Positions 26,450-33,101 of a DNA stretch of 64,000 bases are shown here, piece after piece; position 1 is the first letter of the stretch, and the number at the start of each line of letters is the position of its first letter. The notes under the pieces are model-generated. The model ran no database searches and was not told where the DNA came from. It saw nothing but the letters and a program-made list of their open reading frames with translations. Made by a program: the position numbers and the translations under genes. Source of the stretch: an uncultured Bacilli bacterium (GTDB lineage Bacteria; Bacillota_I; Bacilli_A; RF39; UBA660); NCBI GenBank assembly GCA_934167465.1, contig CAKPKR010000005.1, positions 22,812 to 86,811 of the forward strand. Direction: 5' to 3'.

Positions 26450-26674
26450 GTCTTACAATGAACGGAGAGGGTTATATTATTGATAATTGTTCCAGTTTAC
26501 TGGAACAATATAATTTGCTATGTAGCGAGGTCGTAGCAGTTATTTCCCCACTTAATATAACTATGAGCGAAAACAGACGCAAAAAACTTTGTTCGTTGAG
26601 TTTGTACTAGAGTTGTGCTAAAAATTTTGTACGTGCATAATTATCTAGTATTAGAAAAGAAAGTCATTTCTTTT
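26450..26674. other. structured non-coding phage region: packaging signal, origin or ncRNA
   Basis: No reading frame, GC above its surroundings, and strong folding. ATTGTTCCAG (26486-26495) pairs with CTGGAACAAT (26500-26509) over a TTTA loop, extended by ATTAT/ATAAT across a bulge. GTTATATTA (26470-26478) can pair with TAATATAAC (26556-26564), enclosing it. A TATAAT at 26443-26448 may start a transcript, and AAAAGAAA/TTTCTTTT (26655-26674) could end it. In filamentous phages an imperfect hairpin is the packaging signal. I cannot tell which of the three roles applies. Confidence 0.5.
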
Positions 26675-26694
26675 GATTGGTTTTCTTTCATAAA

Positions 26695-26716
26695 AAAAAG
26701 GAAAGTATTCCTTTTT
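26695..26716. terminator. bidirectional terminator in the phage control region
   Basis: AAAAAGGAA (26695-26703) pairs with TTCCTTTTT (26708-26716), loop AGTA, with A and T runs on both sides. It separates the structured region from the 39-aa gene read leftward. Confidence 0.75.
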
Positions 26717-26721
26717 ACTAA

Positions 26722-26841
26722 TTATTTATTTATAATTTTAATTATAATTTCAATAATAGTAATCAAAACTATAACTAATGATGTATAAATAAATAATTTT
26801 AAACTTGCCATAATTGTTTTATGGCTTTTTATTTTTATCAT
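26722..26841 (-). CDS. 39-aa phage membrane protein
   Basis: Reads MIKIKSHKTIM then a hydrophobic stretch 'ASLKLFIYTSLVIVLITIIEIIIK' and ends INK. A GGAGG site lies 7 bases before the ATG, and the gene ends at a terminator. It is one of only two phage genes read leftward, the other being the repressor, so it may be expressed in the integrated state (immunity or exclusion protein?). That role is inference. Its leader carries a 24-base motif shared with the coat-gene leader. Confidence 0.6.
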   Translation of the reverse strand: MIKIKSHKTIMASLKLFIYTSLVIVLITIIEIIIKIINK

Positions 26842-26918
26842 AATAACCTCCGTTCTAAGAAATAACTAAATATTTCCCCAATTTATTTCATCTAGAACGA
26901 GTTTATTAACTAAGTTAT

Positions 26919-26966
26919 TAATCAAAAAAAGTACGAGCGTTTTCCCCACGAGTGCTTTTTTTGATT
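26919..26966. terminator. terminator downstream of the repressor gene
   Basis: AATCAAAAAAAG and CTTTTTTTGATT form a long stem with a loop containing tacgagcgttttccccacg. It ends four bases from the repressor stop and can end transcripts in both directions. Confidence 0.7.
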
Positions 26967-26969
26967 TTT

Positions 26970-27206
26970 TTATATATCTTTTCTTTCCATATCTTTTATT
27001 TTATATTCTTCTTTAGTTATTTTATTTCTAAAGATTATTTCGAAGTCGCAATTATTTGCGATTTTTTCTATTGTTTCATATGTTGGGTTACTATATTTTG
27101 TTTCGTAACCTGATAATGTTGTCTGTGCTATATTTAGTATTTTTGCTAATTGTTTTTGATTTAATTTTTTTGTTTTTCTCATAAACTTTAGCATTTTTCC
27201 TATCAT
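26970..27206 (-). CDS. phage repressor, XRE-family HTH
   Basis: A 78-aa protein that is mostly an HTH domain: 'MLKFMRKTKKLNQKQLAKILNIAQTTLSGYETKYSNPTYETIEKIANNCDFEIIF'. It is transcribed away from the lytic genes, and the intervening DNA holds palindromic operators embedded in the rightward promoter. It would keep the phage silent and repress its own gene. There is no protease-like C-terminal domain, so it is not a LexA/CI self-cleaving type; induction must use another cue. An AGGTGG box precedes the ATG. Confidence 0.85.
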   Translation of the reverse strand: MIGKMLKFMRKTKKLNQKQLAKILNIAQTTLSGYETKYSNPTYETIEKIANNCDFEIIFRNKITKEEYKIKDMERKDI

Positions 27207-27226
27207 AATTAACCACCTATATAAAT

Positions 27227-27308
27227 TATCGCATTTCTCGTTATTTTTTTCTTGACATAACGAGATACTCGTTATAAAATTATATTAGATATATCGAGAT
27301 ATTCGTTA
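27227..27308. promoter_or_regulatory. rightward phage promoter with tandem operators
   Basis: TTGACA (27252-27257) and TAAAAT (27275-27280) are separated by exactly the 17-base palindrome TAACGAGATACTCGTTA (27258-27274). A second near-copy with two changes, TATCGAGATATTCGTTA, is at 27292-27308. A weaker third with an intact CTCGTTA half is at 27227-27243. Repressor bound to the middle site would block polymerase directly. The leftward promoter for the repressor is less clear (GATAAT on the - strand near 27225). Confidence 0.8.
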
Positions 27309-27325
27309 TATCGAACCACATTTAC

Positions 27326-27357
27326 ACAAGTAGGGTTTTTCTATGTTCCCTACTTGT
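27326..27357 (+). other. 5'-leader hairpin of the early phage mRNA
   Basis: ACAAGTAGGG (27326-27335) pairs with CCCTACTTGT (27348-27357) with a 12-base loop, between promoter and first gene. It is followed by A, not T, so it is not a + strand terminator; it may protect the mRNA or bind a regulator. Confidence 0.6.
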
Positions 27358-27384
27358 AAAAAAATATAGAAAGGAATTGATATT

Positions 27385-27669
27385 ATGAAACAAGTAAGAA
27401 TAACAATTATAAATGCTAGTGTTAATAAGGTTAAAGATAAAAAAACAGGTCAATACACTGGTAGTCTTACTAAGATTGTCTATGCAGTAGAAAGAACTAA
27501 TACTGAAAATTTGGTAGGTAATGCAATATTAACTTGCTATAAACAAGGTAATTTATTAAAAACATTAACACCTTATGTAATGAAACTTTCTAATGCTGAG
27601 ATAAGAGAAGATTTTACTGATAATGGTAGTAAATGGGCTATTATGAAATTAAACAATGTCGAATTATAA
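27385..27669 (+). CDS. probable phage ssDNA-binding protein (gene V-like)
   Basis: A 94-aa beta-rich, mildly basic protein with no TM: 'QVRITIINASVNKVKDKKTGQYTGSLTKIVYAVERTNTENLVGNAILTCYK'. Sequence identity to a known pV cannot be claimed, but the size, composition and place as first gene of the rightward operon match the small ssDNA-binding proteins of filamentous phages. Such a protein coats the single-stranded genome and can repress translation of phage genes. A good AAAGGAA site precedes the ATG. Confidence 0.5.
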   Translation: MKQVRITIINASVNKVKDKKTGQYTGSLTKIVYAVERTNTENLVGNAILTCYKQGNLLKTLTPYVMKLSNAEIREDFTDNGSKWAIMKLNNVEL

Positions 27670-27913
27670 TGAGATACCTATTTATTTGATAACATATCAG
27701 AATAAAAATTTAGAATTAAAACATCGATATTTAAAGAATTATAATTATAGTTTAAAAGTAGGCGACACCACATCTATGGGGTGGTATGTGTTAGATATTC
27801 AAACATTATATAATGGTCGCTTTTATACTAATAAAGAATATTCGAAAATATGTAGTAATTCTAAAAAAGGCTTTTTATGGAAAATAAAAAAAATATTTCA
27901 TAAAAAATATTAA
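27656..27913 (+). CDS. 85-aa phage protein of unknown function
   Basis: Overlaps the preceding gene by 14 bases, implying coupled translation. Sequence 'MSNYNEIPIYLITYQNKNLELKHRYLKNYNYSLKVG...' is Tyr-rich with a basic C-terminus 'GFLWKIKKIFHKKY' and no TM. In other filamentous phages replication accessory genes occupy this place. I do not recognise it. Confidence 0.6.
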   Translation: MSNYNEIPIYLITYQNKNLELKHRYLKNYNYSLKVGDTTSMGWYVLDIQTLYNGRFYTNKEYSKICSNSKKGFLWKIKKIFHKKY

Positions 27914-27918
27914 TTTGT

Positions 27919-27993
27919 TATAAAAAGTGTTTATATATTTTCGTATTTGGTTTTTATTTACTTCTTTCATTTTGGTTATAAACACTTTTTATA
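27919..27993. repeat. 17-bp perfect inverted repeat with 41-nt loop
   Basis: TATAAAAAGTGTTTATA (27919-27935) and its exact complement (27977-27993) flank 41 bases. It sits between the early genes and the coat gene, where M13-like phages also change expression level. It may be an attenuator or processing site. Confidence 0.6.
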
Positions 27994-28078
27994 TATATAT
28001 TCGTTTGTTAGTTAAAAATATTGCTTTTAATAGAAAGTTGGGGAAATATTTAATTATTTCTAGGGAAGGAGCGATAAA

Positions 28079-28261
28079 ATGACTGCAGCAACAAGCGAAG
28101 GTGTATTAGCAGTTTTAGCAATATTAAAAGATATTGCGTTTGCAATACTTGATATGATTTCTAAGGTTGTAGAAGTAGTAATGGCTAACCCATTATTATT
28201 GATTCCAATCGGTGTAGTAATGCTAAGAACTGTTATTTCAGTTTTTAAATCATTATTTTAA
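28079..28261 (+). CDS. candidate major coat protein (pVIII-like)
   Basis: A 60-aa, almost fully helical protein. It has an acidic/Ala-rich first half 'TAATSEGVLAVLAILKDIAFAILDMISKVVEVV', a TM 'NPLLLIPIGVVMLRTVISVF' and a basic end 'KSLF'. This acidic-hydrophobic-basic order and length are those of filamentous coat proteins. No clear signal peptide is seen, unlike M13. A strong GGAAGGAG site and a stable hairpin after the stop point to high expression. Codon use is richer in GC than in its neighbours. Confidence 0.7.
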   Translation: MTAATSEGVLAVLAILKDIAFAILDMISKVVEVVMANPLLLIPIGVVMLRTVISVFKSLF

Positions 28262-28267
28262 AAACTA

Positions 28268-28293
28268 ACTAGCAATTATTAAATATTGCTAGT
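28268..28293 (+). other. hairpin after the coat gene
   Basis: ACTAGCAAT (28268-28276) pairs with ATTGCTAGT (28285-28293). No T run follows, so it is more likely an mRNA-stabilising or attenuating stem than a full terminator. Confidence 0.6.
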
Positions 28294-28344
28294 ACTTGGG
28301 GAAAAAATTAAAAACATAGATAGAAAAAATATAGAGGTTAAGTT

Positions 28345-28524
28345 ATGGAAAAATTTATGGATATAACACAAGATTTGATTAAAGATATCAAGTCAAGTGA
28401 TACTTTAATTTTATTTGATTTTTTAAAAGTTGTTAGAAAAGATATTAGAAAATTAAAAAGTGCAGAAAAACTTGTTATTAGTGAATTAGAAGAAAGATTT
28501 CCTGGAATAAGTAAGGAGTTGTAA
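28345..28524 (+). CDS. 59-aa helical phage protein
   Basis: Starts MEKFMDITQDLIKDIK and continues 'SSDTLILFDFLKVVRKDIRKLKSAEKL' to 'SKEL'. It is charged and helical with no TM. An AGAGGTTAAG site precedes the ATG, and the next gene starts two bases after its stop. Unknown function. Confidence 0.55.
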   Translation: MEKFMDITQDLIKDIKSSDTLILFDFLKVVRKDIRKLKSAEKLVISELEERFPGISKEL

Positions 28525-28526
28525 TT

Positions 28527-28625
28527 ATGGAATTAATATTATGTTGTGTAATATGTCTTGCTATTGATTTATTTTTAAATTATTTAATTAAAAAAAGAAA
28601 GAATAAGAAAGAAAATAATGATTAG
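28527..28625 (+). CDS. 32-aa phage membrane peptide
   Basis: 'MELILCCVICLAIDLFLNYLI' is one TM, followed by a very basic tail 'KKRKNKKENND'. An AAGGAG site within the end of the previous gene serves it. Similar in form to the tiny minor coat proteins (pVII/pIX) of filamentous phages; assignment is by form only. Confidence 0.5.
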   Translation: MELILCCVICLAIDLFLNYLIKKRKNKKENND

Positions 28626-28782
28626 TTTTTTATTAGGTATTTCAGTAGCAATTAATATTATATTAGGAATTTTAATTTTTGTATATATAAAAATTAAATT
28701 AAAACAAGATTTTATGAATAGTGATGCCGTTGTAGACAAAAAAGCAGTATTAGACTTTTTAGGTCCTAATTATAAAATCTAG
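28618..28782 (+). CDS. 54-aa phage membrane protein
   Basis: Overlaps the preceding stop (ATG at 28618). It has an N-terminal TM 'FLLGISVAINIILGILIFVYIK' and a soluble tail 'LKQDFMNSDAVVDKKAVLDFLGPNYKI'. A minor coat protein or assembly factor by position; no family recognised. Confidence 0.5.
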   Translation: MISFLLGISVAINIILGILIFVYIKIKLKQDFMNSDAVVDKKAVLDFLGPNYKI

Positions 28783-28798
28783 AAAGGAGCATTATTAT

Positions 28799-28999
28799 AT
28801 GGGTTTAATAAAAACTAGTGATAATATAACTAATTATGTTTTGCCAGTTATTTTAAAAACTAAAAAAGGTTATATGAGAATTAATCGTTATTATGATAAT
28901 GAAAGTATTTTATATAAGGCTTATTATCAACTAAAAAATATTAATTGTGCCTTAAAGCCTTTATACCCGATTGTATATGATAATGAAATAAATATATGA
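28799..28999 (+). CDS. 66-aa phage protein of unknown function
   Basis: An AAAGGAG site precedes the ATG. 'MGLIKTSDNITNYVLPVILKTKKGYMRINRYYDNE' and a Tyr-rich remainder; no TM. It overlaps the start of the pIII-like gene by four bases. Not recognised. Confidence 0.6.
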   Translation: MGLIKTSDNITNYVLPVILKTKKGYMRINRYYDNESILYKAYYQLKNINCALKPLYPIVYDNEINI

Positions 29000-30867
29000 A
29001 AAAAATATTAATTACAATTTCAATTATAATTACGAGTTTATTTTTTGTAGGGAATGTAAATGCAGAAACTACTAGTCCTATTGTTAGTATTGACAATTTT
29101 GTTGCTTATTCATTTGATAAATATGAGCCTAGTTCTAATTTATCAGAATATAAGAATGCTATGAATAGAATGATTGAAACAATGAATGTTGATTTAGAAA
29201 CGGAAGATTTCTTTATTACTACACCTTATTTTATTGGTAATTATGAGTTATATGGTTATAAATGGAAAAAAAATTCTGAATTTATTTTTCCATTTGGTGT
29301 TTATTGTTATTATGCTAATTCTAATAATCGTGATTTAACTTGTGAGACAATGGGAAAATTTACAAGTAATTCAAGTTTTGAATATTATAAATGGCGATAT
29401 TATGATGGTGTAAGTAAAATAAATCATATTTCATATAATGAAAATAATAAATTTCCTTATTTTAATAATTTTTTAGAAAGAAAATTAACTAAATCATATC
29501 CTATGTATTTTTATTCGTCGGTTGATATTAAATTTTATAATATGTATGATTTTATATCTGCTGAAAAATTAAAAAGTGATTATAATTATACTAGAAATTT
29601 TATTCCAAAAATAATAATTGAAGATTTAGATAATAAAGTTAGTTTTGAATGTTCTAATAATACTATATTATATAAGAACAATGGAGATAAGTCTTTATTT
29701 GAAGTTAAACCTAGTATTGACTTTAAAAATTTACAAAAGAATGTACTTGTTGAACAAGTTATCGGAATGAATGTTGATATTTTTATGAATTATATCGATA
29801 ATGATAAACACTTAGTTCAATATTCTTCTAAGATTAATAATGATTATTATATTAGTCAAGGTTATGTAGAACAATGGACTAATATAGAAGATACAAGTCA
29901 ACCTTTTAATTATTCTACATCAATAAATGATACTTTGTATGTAAGAATTATTGATAAACAAAAATATTATGATAGTGTTGATAAAGGAGAAGATCCAGTT
30001 ATAGATGTAATTACAAGTAATGCTTTAACTTTTACTGGTATAAATGAAATTACTCCTTATATAACTTATAATGTTATAACTCCTAAAGAGTGTAAAATTA
30101 GTGGTTTAGAATTAGGACAAGTTTTTAGTCGTTCGGCTTGTCAAAAATTAACGGCAGATATTCATAATATGAATTTTAATAAATATTCACTTTATTATGT
30201 TGAAAGTGATAGTAAATTAGAGTATATAGATATAACTGATACAACTGATAGGTCAAGTTGGAAAGGTTTATATGCTACTACTTTTAATTCAACTTATAGT
30301 AGTGAAAAGTATGTAGCAATTATAGTATTTGATAAGTTAAGAGATAAAGTAGCAGAGGTTAAAATAATGCATTTAGATGTTGTTGATATTGCTACGGCTG
30401 GGTTTCAAATACATTTTAGTGAGTCTTTTAACGATTATTTGAAATATGTTAATTTAAAATTGACAATTTATAATGATAATAATTATAAGTATTATTATTC
30501 TATCGATAATGGTTTTAAATATATAGAGTTAACTGATATTAATTTAGTTGACGAAAGAATGACTATAAAAGAAACTAATATTAAAATATATCAAAATGGA
30601 AAGGTATTGATTAAAGTTGTAGATACTGATAACAATGTTATTGGTATCTATGAACACGATATCAATTATAAAGAATTAGGTGTATATACTGAAAAAAGTT
30701 TTGGTAATTTTATACACGATATTTTTAATTTTTTTATAACTCCTATTTCGTATATATTTTCATTAATTGCTAGTTTCTTTAATACATTGCCACAAATATT
30801 ACAATATATGTTTGGTGGTATATTTATACTTGCTTTAGTATATTATATTTTAAAATTTTTAATTTAG
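28996..30867 (+). CDS. pIII-like adsorption/minor coat protein
   Basis: A 623-aa protein with a clear signal peptide (about 1-23, 'ILITISIIITSLFFVGNVNA'), a large polar Tyr/Asn-rich ectodomain, and C-terminal hydrophobic helices 'FIHDIFNFFITPISYIFSLIASFF' and 'MFGGIFILALVYYILKFLI'. Cys occur in 'CYYANSNNRDLTCE', 'FECSN' and 'PKECKISGLELG...SACQ'. The layout (secreted, anchored by its C-terminus, largest structural gene, between coat gene and Zot gene) fits the filamentous phage receptor-binding pIII. The receptor is unknown. In a Gram-positive host it must cross a thick wall, perhaps by binding a pilus; that is inference. Confidence 0.7.
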   Translation: MKKILITISIIITSLFFVGNVNAETTSPIVSIDNFVAYSFDKYEPSSNLSEYKNAMNRMIETMNVDLETEDFFITTPYFIGNYELYGYKWKKNSEFIFPFGVYCYYANSNNRDLTCETMGKFTSNSSFEYYKWRYYDGVSKINHISYNENNKFPYFNNFLERKLTKSYPMYFYSSVDIKFYNMYDFISAEKLKSDYNYTRNFIPKIIIEDLDNKVSFECSNNTILYKNNGDKSLFEVKPSIDFKNLQKNVLVEQVIGMNVDIFMNYIDNDKHLVQYSSKINNDYYISQGYVEQWTNIEDTSQPFNYSTSINDTLYVRIIDKQKYYDSVDKGEDPVIDVITSNALTFTGINEITPYITYNVITPKECKISGLELGQVFSRSACQKLTADIHNMNFNKYSLYYVESDSKLEYIDITDTTDRSSWKGLYATTFNSTYSSEKYVAIIVFDKLRDKVAEVKIMHLDVVDIATAGFQIHFSESFNDYLKYVNLKLTIYNDNNYKYYYSIDNGFKYIELTDINLVDERMTIKETNIKIYQNGKVLIKVVDTDNNVIGIYEHDINYKELGVYTEKSFGNFIHDIFNFFITPISYIFSLIASFFNTLPQILQYMFGGIFILALVYYILKFLI

Positions 30868-30880
30868 GTGGTGTTGAATA

Positions 30881-31111
30881 ATGTTTGCTATTATAGATTT
30901 TATATCTGATTCTATTTCATTTATATTAAGTATATTTGGTAGTGTATTAGGTTTTATTAGTGTAATTTTATTTGATATACCTAAATTATTAATTAGTATG
31001 TTTAATAATTTGCCTGGTTTTTTTCAATATGGTCTTACTGGTATGTTAGGTGTAATGTCAATATTTATGGTAATTAAGTTTATTACTTTATTAAAAAGTG
31101 TTGTTAAGTAG
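30881..31111 (+). CDS. 76-aa phage membrane protein, pVI-like candidate
   Basis: Two or three hydrophobic segments: 'FISDSISFILSIFGSVLGFISVILFDIPKLLISMFNNLPGFFQYGLTGMLGVMSIFMVIKFI'. The end resembles the C-terminal membrane part of the preceding pIII-like protein ('LPQILQYMFGGIFILALVYYILKFL'), so both may share a membrane-insertion module at the virion end, as pIII and pVI do in M13. AGGTGG precedes the ATG. Confidence 0.6.
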   Translation: MFAIIDFISDSISFILSIFGSVLGFISVILFDIPKLLISMFNNLPGFFQYGLTGMLGVMSIFMVIKFITLLKSVVK

Positions 31112-31126
31112 AAAGGAAATGATTAT

Positions 31127-31279
31127 ATGATTAAAATATATGAATATGTAGTTAATTTAATTGGTCCTGTGCCAATTGAATTAGAGTTTATATATGCAAT
31201 TGGGACTTTAATAGTTGTATTCTTTATTGTATGGGCTATTACATTTCCTTTTAAAATAATTTACGATTGGGGTAAATAA
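31127..31279 (+). CDS. 50-aa phage membrane protein
   Basis: 'MIKIYEYVVNLIGPVPIELEF' then one TM 'IYAIGTLIVVFFIVWAITFPF' and 'KIIYDWGK'. An AAAGGAAATG site precedes it. Too short for identification; minor coat or assembly protein by position. Confidence 0.55.
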   Translation: MIKIYEYVVNLIGPVPIELEFIYAIGTLIVVFFIVWAITFPFKIIYDWGK

Positions 31280-31280
31280 T

Positions 31281-31619
31281 ATGTTGGCTATATTAAATTA
31301 TGTACAGGCTATTTTATTGAAAATAGTTGAAATATTGAATTTTAAACCTTTTGCAGATTTTCCGGTTTCATTTATAGAATTAATGTGTTGTGGTGTATTT
31401 TTAAAATATGTATTTAGATTAATATTTGGTGGTTTTAATGAAACTGAAAGACAATTTAATTTTATTAATAATGCTAGTGTAAGTAGGGCAATGTCTAATT
31501 TTAGTCGTAAAAGGGCTTTGAATAATCGTAGTGGTATGGCTACTAAAGACGATATTCAAAGTTTAAGAAATGATGTTAGCGATTTACAAGAGTTAATAAG
31601 TGTAAGTATTAGATATTAG
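31281..31619 (+). CDS. 112-aa phage protein, TM plus coiled coil
   Basis: It starts one base after the previous stop. Two hydrophobic segments ('LNYVQAILLKIVEILNF', 'FIELMCCGVFLKYVFRLIFGG') are followed by a polar, basic part and a C-terminal coiled coil 'KDDIQSLRNDVSDLQELISVSI'. It could be the second partner of the Zot-type assembly complex (pXI-like). That guess rests on layout only. Confidence 0.55.
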   Translation: MLAILNYVQAILLKIVEILNFKPFADFPVSFIELMCCGVFLKYVFRLIFGGFNETERQFNFINNASVSRAMSNFSRKRALNNRSGMATKDDIQSLRNDVSDLQELISVSIRY

Positions 31620-31638
31620 AAAGTTAGGTGAATAGAAA

Positions 31639-31926
31639 ATGCTGACATTATCAATTAAGAAACAATGGTTTGATATGATTCTTTCAGGAGAAAAGAAAGA
31701 AGAATATAGAGAAATTAAAAAGTATTATGGAACAAGATTTGCAACTCTGGGAATTGGTGACAATTCAAAACATTATATTTTGTTTAGAAATGGTTATTCA
31801 AAAAGTAGTCCATCAATCAAGTGTGAAGTTGAAATTACTACAGGTTATGGTAAACCCGAATGGGGAGCAGAACTTGGTAAAGAATATTATGTATTAAAAA
31901 TTTTAAGAGTTGAGAAAGTGAAATAA
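31639..31926 (+). CDS. ASCH-domain protein carried by the phage
   Basis: A 95-aa soluble protein with the ASCH fold: 'LSIKKQWFDMILSGEKKEEYREIKKYYGTRF' (the K-x-E-x-R/E motif region), 'IGDNSKHYILFRNGY' and 'CEVEITTGYGKPEWG'. ASCH domains bind RNA, and some cleave RNA or hydrolyse modified nucleosides. It has no TM, unlike its neighbours, and is not a known virion part. Probably an accessory gene acting in the host cytoplasm. Its codon use is slightly richer in GC. Confidence 0.75.
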   Translation: MLTLSIKKQWFDMILSGEKKEEYREIKKYYGTRFATLGIGDNSKHYILFRNGYSKSSPSIKCEVEITTGYGKPEWGAELGKEYYVLKILRVEKVK

Positions 31927-32193
31927 ATGAAAAATGATTATAGTAAAAATACAATAATAAATATGTGTGGTTTATCATTACCAAACATTATAGGTTATTT
32001 TTTTAGCTTTATATTATCTTTAATGATATCTATAATTTTTAATCTTAAAAATATAATTTTTCTTATTGGTTTATTTGTATCATTTATTGGTTTACCTTTT
32101 TCGGGTAAATTATTGAATAAGTATTGTACTAATAAAGATTTAGAAAAATGTAAATATTGTAAAAATTGGAATTGTACTAGAGGTGTTAAATGA
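31927..32193 (+). CDS. 88-aa two-TM phage protein with Cys cluster
   Basis: It starts right at the ASCH stop. Two TMs ('LPNIIGYFFSFILSLMISIIF', 'IIFLIGLFVSFIGLPFSG') are followed by 'YCTNKDLEKCKYCKNWNCTRG', with four Cys in 15 residues that could bind a metal. Not recognised. It overlaps the next gene by four bases. Confidence 0.6.
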   Translation: MKNDYSKNTIINMCGLSLPNIIGYFFSFILSLMISIIFNLKNIIFLIGLFVSFIGLPFSGKLLNKYCTNKDLEKCKYCKNWNCTRGVK

Positions 32194-32381
32194 AAAATGA
32201 TTATGAATTTTATAAAAAGGATGCAATAATGTGTATGGTTTTTTTAATTATACATATTGTAGTGACATTTATTTTATATAATACTGATTTATATTTTTAT
32301 TTGTATTTATTTAGTTTTTATGTATTGCTTGAAGAGGTATCTTTGATTTTGTGTATGGAAGAAACTAGGTGTGTTGAATGA
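32190..32381 (+). CDS. 63-aa two-TM phage protein
   Basis: It begins 'MKNDYEFYKKDAIMCMVF', much like the previous protein's 'MKNDYSKNTIINMCGL', suggesting a local duplication. Two TMs and Cys near the end ('LILCMEETRCVE'). Unknown function; its ATGA overlap implies coupled translation. Confidence 0.55.
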   Translation: MKNDYEFYKKDAIMCMVFLIIHIVVTFILYNTDLYFYLYLFSFYVLLEEVSLILCMEETRCVE

Positions 32382-32515
32382 TTAATTTTAAATATTTAAT
32401 AGATTTAATTAAAAGTTGGTTTGAAATACCATGTTTTCAATTTTCAATTGGTCTTTTGGTTGGTTATTTAATCGTAAAATTAAATTTGTTTGCTGCAAAG
32501 GAGAATAATAAATGA
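32378..32515 (+). CDS. 45-aa phage membrane protein
   Basis: 'MINFKYLIDLIKSWFEIPCFQFSIGLLVGYLIVKLNLFAAKENNK': an amphipathic start and one TM. It overlaps genes on both sides by four bases. Not recognised. Confidence 0.5.
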   Translation: MINFKYLIDLIKSWFEIPCFQFSIGLLVGYLIVKLNLFAAKENNK

Positions 32516-32691
32516 TTAAGAAAAAATATTTGTATGTAATTATTATAATACTTGTATTGTGTATATTAGGAGTTATTAATATACCTTTATTGCAAAATAA
32601 TAGTTGTGATAGTGATAATAAAGGTAAAATGTATTTTAGATTTGGTATAGTAAGTATTCCTTTAAATTTTAATGTTTGTAGTCAAGAATAG
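32512..32691 (+). CDS. 59-aa phage protein with N-terminal anchor
   Basis: The basic start MIKKKYLY is followed by the TM 'VIIIILVLCILGVINIPLL' and an external part with two Cys ('NNSCDSDN...FNVCSQE') that could form a disulfide. A GGAGAATAATAA site lies upstream. Unknown. Confidence 0.5.
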   Translation: MIKKKYLYVIIIILVLCILGVINIPLLQNNSCDSDNKGKMYFRFGIVSIPLNFNVCSQE

Positions 32692-32700
32692 AGGTGTAAT

Positions 32701-32880
32701 ATGTATAGTATTGTAAAAGTAGAATTAATAAGTAAATTTTTGGCTTATTATGGTGTTGATTTTGCTAGTATAAGTGTCGATAGTAGGGCAATAGTAGTAA
32801 TTCTTGCTAATATATTATTTTTGTTATTTTGGTTTATTGTGGCTTATATTTTATATAGATTGTTTATGAAAGTATTTTAA
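32701..32880 (+). CDS. 59-aa phage membrane protein
   Basis: 'MYSIVKVELISKFLAYYGVDFASISVDSRAIVVILANILFLLFWFIVAYILYRLFMKVF': the C-terminal half is one long TM. GAGGTG precedes the ATG. The next gene starts on the last base of its stop codon. Confidence 0.5.
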   Translation: MYSIVKVELISKFLAYYGVDFASISVDSRAIVVILANILFLLFWFIVAYILYRLFMKVF

Positions 32881-33101
32881 TGAGTAGTTTATCTTACGAA
32901 TTAAAACATAAAAATGTTATTACAGAAAATGATTGTGAAAATATAAAAAAACAATTATATAAGTATGAAGAAGAGGTAAAAAAAATAACAAATAAAAATA
33001 ATAATTTAATAATGTCCGATGTAAAAAGATTAATGTTTATTGCAAAAGATATTAAAAAATTAAATAAAATATTGATTAAATATGAAAAAAAGGTGTCTTG
33101 A
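32880..33101 (+). CDS. 73-aa charged helical phage protein
   Basis: 'LSYELKHKNVITENDCENIKKQLYKYEEEVKKITNKNN' and a second helix rich in Lys; probable coiled coil, no TM. It overlaps the Zot gene by one base (TGATG), so the two are translated together. It may be a cytosolic partner of the Zot ATPase; inference. Confidence 0.6.
   Translation: MSSLSYELKHKNVITENDCENIKKQLYKYEEEVKKITNKNNNLIMSDVKRLMFIAKDIKKLNKILIKYEKKVS

Noticed and set aside
31639..32193. A toxin-antitoxin pair made of the ASCH gene and its neighbour
   Set aside because: The neighbour is a two-TM protein with a Cys cluster, not a recognised antitoxin. Only a cargo role is suggested.
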